Part shown: positions 38,902 to 52,536 of the stretch, piece after piece | Numbering within the stretch: position 1 is the first letter of the stretch | Layout: each line of letters starts with the position of its first letter | Source of the DNA: Streptomyces tuirus | GTDB taxonomy: Bacteria; Actinomycetota; Actinomycetes; Streptomycetales; Streptomycetaceae | Reading direction: 5' to 3' | Length of the DNA: 64,000 nucleotides | Assembly (NCBI GenBank): GCA_018195615.1 | Contig: JAGTPG010000001.1 | Coordinates: 62,001-126,000 of the forward strand | Notes under the pieces: generated by a model | The model's input: only the letters and a program-made list of their open reading frames with translations | Told to the model about the DNA's origin: nothing | Database searches by the model: none | Translations under genes and position numbers: made by a program

Positions 38902-39813
38902 GTGGATCGCATGGACCACCCCGACCGTGCCGGCAGCCGCGCCGACATCCGGGACTTCCTCGCCACTCGTCGAGCCAAGCTCACCCCGGAGCAGGTCGGG
39001 CTGCCCAGCAGCGGCCGGCGCCGGGTTCCGGGGCTGCGGCGCGAGGAGGTCGCCGTTCTCGCCGGTGTGAGCACCGAGTGGTACACGCGGCTGGAGAAGG
39101 GGCACATCAGCGGCGTCTCCGAGGACGTTCTCCACGCGGTCGCGCAGGCACTGCGCCTGGACGAGGACGAGCGCACCTACCTGTTCGACCTCGCCCGAGC
39201 CACCCGGCCCGCCACCCGCGCACCGCGCCGCCGCAAGGATGTGGAGGTGCCGCCCGACGTGCAGTGGATGCTCGACTCCATGACGATGTCATCGGCCCTC
39301 GTACGCAACGGCCGCATGGACGTCATCGCCGGCAATGCACTGTTCCGGGCCCTGCACGCGCCGATGTTCGACAGTGGCACCACCGACCGGCACGGCCGGC
39401 CCAACATCGCCCGCTACCTCTTCCTCGATTCGAGCTCGAAGGATTTCTTCGTCGACTGGGAGGCCGCCGCCGTGGTCACCGTCGCGCTGCTGCGCGCCGA
39501 AGCCGGGCGCGAGCCCCACGACAGGGCCCTGCGCGAGCTCGTGGGCGATCTGTCCACGCTCAGCCCCGAGTTCCGCACCCAGTGGGCGGCGCACGACGTC
39601 CGTATCCACCACAGCGGCACCAAGCGGCTGCGGCACCCCGAAGTCGGCCGACTGGATCTGACGTACCGGTCCATGGACCTACCGCTGTCCCACCGCGCGG
39701 TGCACGACCTGACCATTTACACCGCCGAACCCGGCACGCCCTCCGAGGACCGGCTCAGGCTCCTCGCCAGCTGGGGCGGCAAGCCGGCCCCGGCCACAGA
39801 GCCCACCCCATGA
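38902..39813 (+). CDS. XRE-family regulator with MmyB-like ligand domain
   Basis: An intact 303-residue protein. The helix-turn-helix includes PGLRREEVAVLAGVSTEWYT and RLEKGHISGVSEDVLHAVAQ; the C-terminal PAS-like MmyB domain begins VQWMLDSMTMSSALVRNGRM and ends near LTIYTAEPGTPSEDRLRLLA. MmyB-type domains are thought to bind fatty acids or similar ligands. The GTG at 38902 or the ATG at 38911 could be the start. It diverges from the MFS remnant, which it may once have regulated. Confidence 0.9.
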   Translation: MDRMDHPDRAGSRADIRDFLATRRAKLTPEQVGLPSSGRRRVPGLRREEVAVLAGVSTEWYTRLEKGHISGVSEDVLHAVAQALRLDEDERTYLFDLARATRPATRAPRRRKDVEVPPDVQWMLDSMTMSSALVRNGRMDVIAGNALFRALHAPMFDSGTTDRHGRPNIARYLFLDSSSKDFFVDWEAAAVVTVALLRAEAGREPHDRALRELVGDLSTLSPEFRTQWAAHDVRIHHSGTKRLRHPEVGRLDLTYRSMDLPLSHRAVHDLTIYTAEPGTPSEDRLRLLASWGGKPAPATEPTP

Positions 39814-39909
39814 GAGTCGCTGAGAGCGGCGCGACCATGACTGGGCCCCCTGACGCTCGGTTCGCATCGCGATACCGAGCCGCCAGGAGGCCCTTGGTGA
39901 AGCCGACGA

Positions 39910-41966
39910 TCAGTTGATGCGGACGATCTTCCAGAGCTGGTCGTCGTTGTTCACGTCGTTCCACTGGACGACGGCGGCGCCGTTGCTGGTGGAGGACTGG
40001 GCGACACCCGCGTGGAGGCCGCTGTTGACGTTCCTGAGTTCGTAGTAGCCGTCGCCCGCGTCGACGAGTGTCCATTTCTGTGAGTCGGCGGCGGAGGGGG
40101 TGTTCTGGACGACGGCGGCTCCCGCGGTGGTGGAGCTGGCGCGGACGTCCAGGTTGAGGTTGCTGTTGACGTTCTTGACGGTCCAGGCTCCGCCGCCCGC
40201 CGACTGGAAGGTGAACAGCTGGCAGAAGCAGGCGGAGTTCTGCCACTGGTTGGCGGCCGTGTTGGTGGCAGTGGAGGCCTGGGGGATGTCGAGGTACTTG
40301 CCGCTGTTCTTGTTGACCAGGACGTACTGCCCCGTGCCCAGCGGCGGCAGGGCGGTCTGGGTGAAGTCCCAGCGCTGGCAGGCGCATCCGGTGCCGCTCC
40401 ACTGCGCGGCGGTCGTGCCGACGGCGGTGGACGCGTTCGGGATCTCCAGGTACTTGCCGGTCACACGGTTGGTGATGGTGTAGCCGCCGGCCTGGTGCGG
40501 GGAGACCGCCCATTCGTGGTCGAGGGTGCCGTTGTCGTCCCACTGCAGGATCCTGGCCCCGTCGGCGGTCGACTGGCCCTCCACGCCGAGGACCTTGCCC
40601 GTGGCGACGTTGAAGATCTTGAAGTAGCCGGACGGCTGCTGCTCGAAGCGCCACCGCTGGCTGGTCGCGGGGGTGGCGTTCTGCTGCGTGGCGTAGGTGC
40701 CGTTGGTGGTGGAACCGCCCGCGATGGTGAGGTTCAGGTCGCTGTTCGCGTTGGACAGGGTGTAGGTGGCGCCGTCGGAGATGCCGCCGCCCAGGTCGAC
40801 GACGCTGTACGTGACCGGGTTGACGCCGGTGCTGCGCGCGCGTCCGCCGCTGAGCACCATCAGGCTGTGGCCGTCGGCCAGCGGGAGCATGCCCCGGCTG
40901 TATCCGCCGGCGACGTTGGAACGCATGCGGGTCCAGGCGTTCGCGGCGCCGTTCTCCGTGTTGACGAACAGGTCGTCCTGGCTCTCACCGCTGAGGACGA
41001 GGGTGCCGTTCGGGCCGCCGGCGGGCAGCCAGGTGATGAAGGGTGCCCCGCTGGGGATGACGCCGTCGGTCGAGCGCAGCACCCGGCCGGTGACGGAGCC
41101 GAACCCTTCCGGGTCGGAGGAGATCTTGTAGTAGACGGAGCACCCGCCCTCGGGGCGTTGCAATACTCGTAGCTCATCACGTAGTTGCCGTTGGGCAGCC
41201 GGGTGACGACGGGCATGCCCGGGCGGTCGGCGTAGGTGGGCATCGCCACGTCGTCCACGACCGGGCCCCAGTCGCGGAGGTCCGTGGAGACCTGATGGAC
41301 GATCTTCTGCCCGTGGTCGGTGTCGCGCTGGTCGGAGTAGTAGACGATGAGCTTGTTGCCCGAGAGCACGAAGTACGGCTCCCACACCGGCGTGTAGCCG
41401 TTGGTGGAGAACGCCGGGCCGCCGGTGGCGATGTTGGTGACGAAGTCCCAGGACTGCCCGCGGTCGGTGCTGGCGTACAGGTCGGTCTTGCTTCCTCCCC
41501 GGTCGGCGGGCACGGAGTCACCGGCGGCGAGGATGGTTCCGGCGGGGAAGCCGCCCATGGCCCTGGGCAGTTCGAACAGCTCGGGCTGCCAGCGCATGCC
41601 CCAACCGTTCTGGGTGTCGGCGACCTCGGAGATCTTCGTCCAGGACTCGCCGTTGTCGGTGCTGCGGTAGATCGGGAAGACCGGTGTGCCGGAGGTGTAC
41701 TGCTCGAACGTGGCGAGCATCGTGCCGTTGGCCGAGCCGTTGTACTGCAGACGTATCGCGCGCGGGTAGAACGTGCCGGGCGAGGGCGCGTTGGACGGCG
41801 GTGTGTACAGCGTCTGCGACGGACGGGCTTCCGCGGCCGCCGGGCCCGCGGCGGGCAGGGTCAGCGTCGCCACCGCGACGAGCAGGGACGCCATCAACGT
41901 CAGCAGGGAGAGAGGGCGGGAACGCGGAGCGGCGCCGGGTCTGGCGCCCAACCGTGCAGGGGACAT
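39910..41966 (-). CDS. Secreted sialidase-fold glycosidase with ricin-type lectin domains, one frameshift
   Basis: About 685 residues. A signal peptide is visible (basic start, then LLTLMASLLVAVATLTLPAA). Residues 60-330 form a sialidase-like beta-propeller with Asp-boxes STDNGESW and STDRGQSW. The C-terminal half holds ricin B-type repeats (GKYLEIPNAS, GKYLDIPQAS, and QW/KW motifs such as SQKWTLVDAG). One C is missing near 41152-41155; restoring it gives CNAPEGGCSVYYK. Substrate could be sialic acid or, as in GH93, arabinan; the propeller alone does not decide. It lies next to sugar-uptake genes but is a separate unit. Confidence 0.82.
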
Positions 41967-42083
41967 GTGCGGCTCCCAGGGGAAGGGATGGGGGTGTGTT
42001 TCGATGCCCGCCGCTCGCCGAATCCGATGAGGTCGGGGGCGGCGGAGTCCAATGGACGTGCGCCAGGCACGACGGTTCTGGGA

Positions 42084-42104
42084 CCGGCCGGGCTGCCCGG
42101 CCGG
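42084..42104. terminator. Hairpin terminator after lacI (ABC cluster)
   Basis: CCGGCCGGG-CTG-CCCGGCCGG is a perfect 9-bp stem with a 3-nt loop, 69 bp past the minus-strand LacI stop and before the sialidase-fold gene. Confidence 0.6.
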
Positions 42105-42172
42105 ACGGAATCCTCAGAGGGCGGCCGGTAGGCGCCCGACGCGGTGCCGCGGGCGCGGGTTGGGCTGATTGC

Positions 42173-43243
42173 TCACGTGGTGCGAAGCACCGAGCCGCCC
42201 GGGCGGGAGGGTGGCGGTGCGGTCGAGCCTCGGACGACGAGTTCGACGGGTGGCTCGTCCGCAGGCGGCAGCTCGGCGCCGGGCTTCTCGATGGCGTGCA
42301 CGAGCAGCCGGATTCCCTCCCGTGCCGCGGCCTCGAAGGGCTGGCGCACGGTGGTCAGGGGCGGGGAGACGTAGGCGAAGACGGGGTTGCCGTCGAACCC
42401 GACGACACTGATGTCCTCCGGTACCCGGCGCCCCGCTTCCCGCAGGGCGTGGATCAGGCCGATGGCCATCTCGTCGCCGGCGGCGAACACCGCGGTCACG
42501 GACCCGTCCGAGGCAAGCGCGCGGCCCGCGGCGTACCCGGAGGCGGCCGACCAGTCGCCGTTCAGCAGCGGCGGTTCGTGCGCGCCCCGTGCCGCCAGTG
42601 CCGCCTGCCATCCCTCGATGCGGTCCTTGGTGGCGTACCACTGCCGCGGGCCGGCGAGGTGATGGACGGTCTGGTGCCCGAGGTCCAGCAGGTGTTCGGT
42701 GGCGGCGCGAGCCAGTTCATGGGCGGCCACGCCCACGGTCAGGGTCCGGTTGGCGGTGAAGGAAGGCGCGGGTGGTGCTCCGATGAACAGGGCAGGCACG
42801 TCGAGGCGGAGCGGGACGTCTCCTTTCACGATCGGCTCGGAGACGACGACGCCGTCCACCCCCTGTTCGAGGAGTGACGCGACGGCACCGGCGATGTCCT
42901 CCGGCGCGCCGTCCGGCGTGTTGACGACGCGGAGCGTGTATCCGGCGTCCCGTACGGCGTGCTCGATGCGCACGAGCAGGGAGGCGGTTCCGTAGCCGGC
43001 GGTACCCAGGGCGACGACACCGATGGAGCGCGTGCGTCCGGAGGCCAGCGCCCTGGCGGCATGGTTCAGCCGGTAGCCGAGTTCCTCGGCGGCCGCCAGG
43101 ACACGTCGACGGGCCTCGTCGGAGACGTACGGCTCACCGTTGAGGACGCGAGAGACCGTCTTGCGCGACACCCCCGCCACCCGAGCGACGTCCGCGCTGC
43201 GCGGCGCGGTGGAAGGCGCGACGCGCTCCACTTCTGGTGCCAT
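42173..43243 (-). CDS. LacI-family regulator of the ABC/GH42 sugar operon
   Basis: An intact regulator of 356 residues from the ATG at 43243, which follows GGGAGAC; an ATG four codons upstream is also open. The helix-turn-helix reads SADVARVAGVSRKTVSRVLN with the hinge AARALASGRTRSIGVV; the effector domain ends ISVVGFDGNPVFAYVSPPLT. It diverges from the ABC sugar transporter and GH42 genes, and a pair of palindromes lies 47-71 bp upstream of it, the usual layout of a sugar-induced local repressor. Confidence 0.92.
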   Translation of the reverse strand: MAPEVERVAPSTAPRSADVARVAGVSRKTVSRVLNGEPYVSDEARRRVLAAAEELGYRLNHAARALASGRTRSIGVVALGTAGYGTASLLVRIEHAVRDAGYTLRVVNTPDGAPEDIAGAVASLLEQGVDGVVVSEPIVKGDVPLRLDVPALFIGAPPAPSFTANRTLTVGVAAHELARAATEHLLDLGHQTVHHLAGPRQWYATKDRIEGWQAALAARGAHEPPLLNGDWSAASGYAAGRALASDGSVTAVFAAGDEMAIGLIHALREAGRRVPEDISVVGFDGNPVFAYVSPPLTTVRQPFEAAAREGIRLLVHAIEKPGAELPPADEPPVELVVRGSTAPPPSRPGGSVLRTT

Positions 43244-43289
43244 GAAGTCTCCCAACGGCCACGTACCGCATCGAACGACGTCACAATAT

Positions 43290-43314
43290 GACCGCGCGGT
43301 CTGATCGCGCGGTC
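43290..43314. promoter_or_regulatory. Tandem LacI-type operators
   Basis: Two near-identical palindromes one base apart: GACCGCGCGGTC (43290-43301) and GATCGCGCGGTC (43303-43314). Together with the flanks they also form a 12-bp inverted repeat (TATGACCGCGCG/CGCGCGGTCATA). They lie in the 440-bp gap between lacI and the ABC operon. The remainder of the gap holds no gene; TTGACA at 43535-43540 is a weak -35 candidate for the ABC operon. Confidence 0.75.
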
Positions 43315-43683
43315 ATATATACGCAGCGGGCGGGGTCCCACGTCAAGCGTTCTCACAGCCCCATTCCGCTCGGCAAGCGTGCGACGAGGGCTGCCATGGC
43401 TGTACCGAGAGGCGAAATCGGGGCGCGTTCATGCAGGTCAGGGACGACAAGAGGGGCAGCGGGCCCGACTCGGCGGCGAGGGGAACCGATCCCGTCACAG
43501 GGCCCGCCCGGTCCAAGCCGTCAGACTCAGCGCCTTGACACTGACCCCGCACAACGTTCACTCTTCCTGGCATCCCACCGAGCGACTTTGTTCGGTCGCG
43601 TTTGATTCTGGTCGCTTCGTCGGCCAACCCTCGCCATATCGTGCGGGGCCAAGTCTGAGCGCCGCCGCCCCTCAGGAGCCGAA

Positions 43684-44990
43684 ATGCACCCTTCACCCCT
43701 CTCTCATCCCATGCCTGGCACCAGCCGTCGCACGTTGCTCCGCGGCATAGGCGGCGCCGCCGTTCTCGGCGCCGGCATCCCGCTGCTGAGCGCCTGTGGC
43801 GGCAGTGGTCCTTCCTCGGACCCGAAGACGGTCACGCTCGGTTCCAACCAGTCCGACGCGGTGCCGAAGAAGGCCTACGGGGAGATCTACGCGGCCTTCA
43901 CCAAGCAGTCGGGGATCAAGGTCGATGTCAACACGAAGGACCACAACACCTTCCAGGAGCAGATCAACTCGTATCTGCAGGGCACGCCGGACGACGTGTT
44001 CAACTGGTTCGCCGGGTACCGGATGCAGTTCTTCGCCGAGAAGGGTCTGGCCTCCCGATCGACGACGTGTGGAGAAGATCGGCGGGAACTTCCCCGAGGC
44101 GATGAAGAAGCTGAGCAAGGGCGAGGACGGCAAGTACTACTTCGTGCCGCTGACCACGTCCCTGTGGGCGATCTTCTACCGGAAGAGCGTCTTCCGGCAG
44201 TACGGCTACGAAGTGCCCACCACCTGGGACCAGTTCGTCGGGCTGTGCAAGCAGATGCAGAAGGACAAGCTGGTCCCCATCGCCTTCGGCGACAAGGACG
44301 CCTGGCCCGCGATGGGCACCTTCGACCAGATCAACTTCCGTCTCAACGGCTACGACTTCCACGTCGAGCTGATGGCGGGCAAGGCCTCCTGGACCGATTC
44401 CAAGGTCAAGGCGGTCTTCGACCACTGGTCGGAGATCCTGCCCTACCACCAGGAGGGGTTCATGGGCCGCACCTGGCAGGACGCCGCGCAGACGCTGGTA
44501 TCGAAGAAGGCCGGCATGTACGTGTTCGGCTCCTTCGTGGCGCAGCAGTTCACCGACAAGGCCGACCTGGACGACCTGGACTTCTTCGCCTTCCCGGAGA
44601 TCAACCCGAGCACGGCCAGGACACCGTCGAGGCGCCGACCGACGGCTTCATGCTCTCCAAGGCCCGAAGAACAAGGCGGGCGCCGTCCAGCTCCTGGAGT
44701 ACCTGGGCACCCCGGCCGCCGAGGGGATCTACGTCAAGTCCGACTCCAGCCTGGTGGCCGCCTCCAGCAAGGCCGACACCTCGTCGTACACGGCGCTGCA
44801 GAAGAAGGCGTTCGAGATGATCTCCGGCGCAAGGAACCTGACGCAGTTCATGGACCGTGACTCCCGTCCGGACTTCACTTCCACGGTGATGCAGCCAGCG
44901 CTGCAGAACTTCCTGCGCAACCCCAAGAACGTCGACAGCATCCTGTCGTCGATCGAGCGCCAGAAGAAGACGATCTTCGCATCGGCGTGA
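43684..44990 (+). CDS. ABC sugar transporter substrate-binding lipoprotein, four frameshifts
   Basis: About 436 residues once four single-base losses (about 44053-44055, 44071, 44608 and 44663-44665) are allowed for. The N-terminus has a twin-arginine motif and lipobox (SRRTLLRGIGGAAVLGAGIP, then LLSAC), so it is a Tat-exported lipoprotein. The body is a family 1 solute-binding protein (FQEQINSYLQGTPDDVFNWF, WAIFYRKSVFRQYGYEVPTT, YVFGSFVAQQFTDK). It would bind an oligosaccharide outside the membrane and deliver it to the two permeases that follow. The ATPase is not encoded here; Streptomyces often share MsiK. Confidence 0.88.
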
Positions 44991-45974
44991 GCAGCGCAAT
45001 GACCATCGAAACCAACACGAAGAGCCCGGAGGCGGCCGCCGCGCCGTCGCCGGCCCCGCCCATCGGAAGAAGCGGGTCTCGCAGGGGCACAAGCGCCTGC
45101 TGACCCGCCGTGACCGGCTCACGCTCGGCTTCATGGCCGGCGTGCCGACGATCCTGCACGTGGCCCTGGTGTGGGTGACGGCCCTGGCGTCGATCGCGCT
45201 GGCCTTCACCACCTGGGACGGCATCGGCTTCGACTCGATCAAGTGGGTCGGGCTGGACAACTTCACGCAGTTGCTCACCGACAACCCGCAGTTCTGGCCG
45301 GCCGTCGAGCACAACGCGATCTGGTTCGTCGTGCTGATCCTGATCCCGACGCCGCTGGGGCTGTTCCTGGCCGTGCAGCTGGACAAGAAGATCCGCTTCA
45401 GCCGGGTCTACCAGACCGCGTTCTTCCTGCCGGTCGTGCTGTCCATGGCCGTCATCGGATTCGTCTGGCAGCTCGTCTACAACCCCGACACCGGCCTGAT
45501 CAACAGCCTGATCGGCGCCAACGAGCCCGGCCACTACATCGACTGGATCGGCGACCCGGACCTGAACCTGTGGGCGGTGCTGGTCGCCGCGTCCTGGCGG
45601 CACACCGGCTACATGATGATCCTGTACCTGGCCGGCCTGAAGGGCGTCGACCCGTCCCTGCGGGAGGCCTCGTCCCTGGACGGGGCGAACGAGTGGCAGA
45701 CGTTCAAGAACGTCATCTTCCCCACCCTGCGCCCCACCAACACCATCGTCCTCGTCGTCACGATCATCGAGGCCCTGCGCGCCTTCGACCTGGTCTTCGT
45801 CTTCAACAAGGGCGCCCAGGGCACGGAGTTGCTGTCGATCCTGGTCACCAACAACATCATCGGCGAGTCCAGCAGGATCGGGTACGGGTCGGCGATCGCG
45901 GTGGTCCTGCTGGCGATCTCCCTGATCGTGATCATCCCGTATTTGATCGCCACCTTCCGGAAGGAGCGGCAAGC

Positions 45975-45978
<4 letters not shown>
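44987..45978 (+). CDS. ABC sugar transporter permease 1 (MalF-like), one frameshift
   Basis: About 330 residues. After a charged, proline/alanine-rich N-terminus, helices begin at GVPTILHVALVWVTALASIA. The EAA loop is EASSLDGANEWQTFKNVIFP, which contacts the ATPase. One C is missing near 45059-45061. The GTG at 44987 overlaps the stop of the binding-protein gene (GTGA); the ATG at 44999 in the same frame is an alternative. Confidence 0.9.
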
Positions 45979-48921
<2,943 letters not shown>

Positions 48922-48942
48922 CCGAACGGACCGCTCAGCGGC

Positions 48943-49925
48943 TCAGGCAGCCGCCAGCTCCCGAATGCGCGGATGGTTCTCCAGCGCCCACCGCACGGTT
49001 TTCGGGGGCGTCCGAGCAGGGTTTCCAGCTGGTGGGTGGCGCCGCGGTAGCCGCCACCGCCCATCAGCCGGGTCAGCGTCTTCAGGTGCTCCGCGGTGTG
49101 CGGGAACGCGGCCAGAGCGGTGTCGACGTAGGTCTCGTTCCAGGCTTCCACGTCTTCGGGAACGTAGGTGACCGGGCGTCCCAGCACGGCCGCGTAGTCC
49201 TCCGCGTACCCGTGCATGTCCTTCAGCTCCGGACCGTTGAGGTCGTAGGACTTCGAGAGGTGCGGCTCCGGGTCGGTCAGGATCTTCACGCACAGTTCCG
49301 CGACGTCGTAACCCGCGATGGGTGCGAGCCGGTGGTCGCCGAAGGGCAGGCGCAGTTCGCCCCTGCTCAGCGGCTCCAGTGCCAGCCAGGTCATCAGGGG
49401 GTTCTCGACGAACATGGCCCCGCGGATGTTGACGGTCGGGAGGCCGGACCAGTCCAGCACCTGCTCGGCGACCCAGTGGGCCCGCTGCTGCGGCGACCAG
49501 TCGGCGATGAGTCCGCCGAGCCACGCACGCCGTTCTTCCTCCGGCGCGGTCATCTTCTCGAACGTCATGAACGACTGCTCGTACTCGGAGATGTTGACGA
49601 ACACCTCGATGTCGCCCTGGGCCCGTGCCGCAGCGGCCATCAGGCTCACGGCGTCGGTGTAGTACGGCGACAGGCTCATGCTGAAGTAGATGCGCCGGAC
49701 GCCCTTCAGTGCGGCGGTCACGTCGGCGATGGTGAGCAGGTCACCGACGAAGACCTCGGCGCCGGCTCGGCGGAGCGACTGCGCGCGTTCGTCGTCCTGC
49801 CGTACGAACGCGCGTACTGGATGCCCTTGTTCAAGCAGCATGTCGACCATCGTGCGGCTCACACCACCGTGCTGGGCGACCTGCTGATCGCGGTGGCCTG
49901 ACCGCTCCGAGAGCGCCGTGGCCAC
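48943..49925 (-). CDS. NmrA-like NAD(P)-binding protein, one frameshift
   Basis: About 327 residues. TMVDMLLEQGHPVRAFVRQ, GVRRIYFSMSLSPYYTDAV and VNIRGAMFVENPLMTWLALE match NmrA/SDR-a5-type proteins, which sense or reduce nucleotide-linked substrates. The usual GATGxxG loop at the very start is poorly conserved here (HRDQQVAQHGGV), so the N-terminus may be damaged. The GTG at 49925 gives the right frame and follows a purine-rich stretch. One C is missing near 49004-49008. Converges on the GH42 gene with only 21 bp between stops. Confidence 0.75.
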
Positions 49926-50006
49926 CCCCGTTCGGGTGTAGCGCGTGACGGGGACCAGGTTCGACCATGTCGCGTGACAGCGTCGTGGCAGGCAGAGGAG
50001 CAGTAC

Positions 50007-51131
50007 ATGGCGGAGATGCAGGTCGAGTTCGACGTTCCGGCGGAGATGCGTGACGGTACCGTGCTGCGCGCCGATGTCTATCGGCCCAGGGGCACGGGGC
50101 CGTGGCCGGTGCTGCTGAGCCGGTTGCCGTACGGGAAGCAGATGCCCATGGCGCTTGCCATCCTCGACCCCCTGGCGGCGGCCAGGCGTGGCTTCATGGT
50201 GGTCATCCAGGACACCCGTGGCCGGTTCGCCTCCGAAGGGCAGTGGGAGCCGTGGACGTACGAGGAGAGCGACGGGTACGACACCGTGCGGTGGGCTGCC
50301 GCTCTTCCCGGCGCGAGCGGTTCCGTCGGCATGATCGGCGTCAGCTATTTCGGCAACACGCAGTGGATGGCGGCGCTGTCCAAGCCGCCGGAGCTGAAGG
50401 CGATCGCACCGATGGTCACGTGGTCCGATCCGGACGACGGACTGTGGACGCGCGGCGGTGCGATCGAGCTCGGCATCACCGCGCCCTGGACCCTCATGAT
50501 GGGCGCCGACGCGCTGATGCGCCGACACGGCACCGACCCCGCCGCGCTCGTGGGCGGCATCACCGGACTCGTGAAGGACCTGGACGGTCTGGCGGGGGGC
50601 GGTTACGGGGAGCTGCCGACTGGACGCTTTCCCGCGTTCGCCCGGCACGACCTGCCCGAACTGGGCTACGAGCGGTCCCGGCGGGAACCCGACTGGGCGA
50701 CGTCCTGCCGGGTGGCGGGCCGCCACGAGGAGGTTGACCTGCCCACCTTCCAGGTCGGTGGCTGGTACGACATCTTCTGCCAGGGCACGCTCGACAACTT
50801 CACGGCCATGCGCAGCGCCGGCCGGTCCGCCACGCTGATCATGGGGCCGTGGAGCCACGCGAACCAGCAGCACGTGATCGGCGACGTCAACTGCGCCCGC
50901 GCCGCGTTCGGCCCCACAACGCCCCCCGGCCTCATCGACACGCCCATGCTCGCCTCCATGAACGGCCCCGCACGCGACAAACTCACGAACAAGATCCCGA
51001 TGCGCCACACCGGCAGGCCCGAGGACATCGCCGAAGCCGCGGCCTTCCTCGCCGGCGAAGCCGCCGGCTACATCACCGGAGTCGTCCTCGACGTGGACGG
51101 CGGCATCTCCATCGGATCCTCCATCCGGTAA
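50007..51131 (+). pseudogene. Chimeric ORF: CocE/NonD-type hydrolase N-terminus fused to SDR C-terminus
   Basis: Residues 1-295 or so are a CocE/X-Pro-peptidase S15 hydrolase: ADVYRPRGTGPWPVLL, IGVSYFGNTQWM (Ser of GxSYxG), FQVGGWYDIFCQG (Asp), MGPWSHANQQH (His). At about nt 50890, just after GDVN, homology stops and the frame continues into the end of a short-chain dehydrogenase: GLIDTPMLASM, RHTGRPEDIAEAAAFLAGEA, ITGVVLDVDGG. The hydrolase lacks its C-terminal jelly-roll (family about 550 residues) and the SDR lacks its nucleotide loop and YxxxK. Most simply, a deletion fused two neighbouring genes in frame. The full catalytic triad survives, so activity cannot be excluded. The ATG at 50007 follows AGGAG. 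Confidence 0.75.
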
Positions 51132-51146
51132 CCGCGAGCCCGGCCC

Positions 51147-51485
51147 TCACGCGGTGACCGTGGACTCGCCGTCGGGAACTGTCACGGCCCAGGCGGCCAT
51201 GGCATCGAGGACATCGCGCAGCCCCTCGCCGAGAGGAGTGAGCCGGTACTCGACACGTGGGGGGATCTCCGGGTAGGCGGTGCGAATGACGATGCCGTGC
51301 CTCTCGAACTGGCGCAGCCGGCTGGTCAGGGTGTGCGGGCTGATGCCGGGCAGGCCGTCGCGCAGCTCCGTGAAGCGGTGGGGTCCGCGGAGGAGTTCGC
51401 GCACGATCAGAGTGGCCCACGGGCCTTCGAGCAGGCTGAGGAACCGGGCGACGCCGCACTCCGGGAGACAGGGGTCAGCAGTCAT
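51147..51485 (-). CDS. HxlR-family transcriptional regulator
   Basis: An intact 112-residue winged-helix protein: CGVARFLSLLEGPWATLIVR, then LRGPHRFTELRDGLPGISPH, then LTSRLRQFERHGIVIRTAYP. The single N-terminal Cys pair (ADPCLPECG) may sense redox or electrophiles, as in related HxlR/YodB proteins. It diverges from the truncated acyl-CoA dehydrogenase; the 60 bp between contain AGTGCA and TGCACT half-sites that could be its operator. Confidence 0.9.
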   Translation of the reverse strand: MTADPCLPECGVARFLSLLEGPWATLIVRELLRGPHRFTELRDGLPGISPHTLTSRLRQFERHGIVIRTAYPEIPPRVEYRLTPLGEGLRDVLDAMAAWAVTVPDGESTVTA

Positions 51486-51588
51486 TGTTCGAGTGTATGC
51501 CATTAGTGCATTGGATGTAGCCGGTGCAGCATATGCACTATCACTGCGTCGGCAGGAACACGCGGGAAACCGCGCCGGTGCGGGCCGG

Positions 51589-52116
51589 CGTCTCGGCGAG
51601 GAGGGGCAGGGCCTGCCGATCGCCCTCGCCGGGCTGGACGCGGGCCGGCTCGGCATCGCGGCCGTCGCCGTCGGCCTGGCGCAGGGCGCCCTCAACGACG
51701 CTCTCGCGTACGCGAAACAGCGCGAGACCTTCGGACAGCCGATCGCCGGTCACCAGGGAGTCGCGTTTCTGCTGGCCGACATGGAAGCCGCCGTGGATTC
51801 CGCACGAGCCACCGTCCTGGCGGCGGCCCGGCGCAAGGACGCCGGACTGCCGTACGGCCGCCAGTCCAGCATCGCCAAACTCGTCGCCACCGAGGCGGCG
51901 ATGCGGGTCACCACCGACGCCGTCCAGGTCTTCGGCGGCGCGGGCTACACCCGGGACTTCCCCGTCGAGCGCTACATGCGCGAGGCCAAGGTCATGCAGA
52001 TCTTCGAGGGCACCAACCAGATCCAGCGCCTCGTCATCAGCCGCCACCTGGTCCGCGGCCGCCCCGAACCCTCCCACCACGTGCTGCGCACCGCGCCCAA
52101 AGAGCCCCAGGCATGA
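51589..52116 (+). pseudogene. 5'-truncated acyl-CoA dehydrogenase
   Basis: Only the C-terminal half (about 175 residues) is present: RRLGEEGQGLPIALAGLDAG, YAKQRETFGQPIAGHQGVAF, VQVFGGAGYTRDFPVERYMR and the end MQIFEGTNQIQRLVISRHLV. The N-terminal and middle domains (about 210 residues, including the GLTEP region) are missing, and homology begins abruptly within the regulator-side intergenic region. The stop overlaps the ATG of an SDR fragment. Confidence 0.8.
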
Positions 52117-52536
52117 ACTCACCAGATCCGCCGCCCTGGTCACCAGCGGCGCCAGCGGCCTCGGTCGCGCCACCGCCAACGTTGGTCGAGGCCGCCGATG
52201 ACAACAGCTGTCCAAGACGATCGCCCGCTACGGCCGCGTCGATCTCCTCTGCAGCGACGAACGTACCGTCGGCAGAGAGCGGTCATCGCTCGCCGAGTGC
52301 CGATGTCCCCGGCCGCCCGCACCCTGTCACCGAAGGCCGGCATGAAGAGGAAGGCGACATGGGGTGCGCCGTAGAAGTGCAGGTTCTTCCGGGCCGCTGC
52401 CTGCCCGGCCGTCCGGTCCGAGCGTGGTATGCCCATGGCCCGGTAGAGGGTCGCCGCATGGTTGTGTGCCCGGTACAGGTAGGTGCCCCGTCGAAGTCGG
52501 CTCTGCACCCCGGCGCCGAGGGCATCGAAGCCGCTC
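52113..52536. other. Gene-fragment block (SDR pieces and a nitroreductase piece)
   Basis: No intact gene. On the plus strand, 52113-52177 encodes an SDR start (LTRSAALVTSGASGLGRATA, with one base missing after the ATG and Ser replacing Gly in TGGASG). TIARYGRVDLLC at about 52212-52250 looks like the middle of an SDR. On the minus strand, about 52299-52475 encodes an internal nitroreductase segment (AHNHAATLYRAMGIPRSDRT, then FYGAPHVAFLFMPAFGDRVR). The pieces lie end to end with no regulatory DNA between them. Confidence 0.6.
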
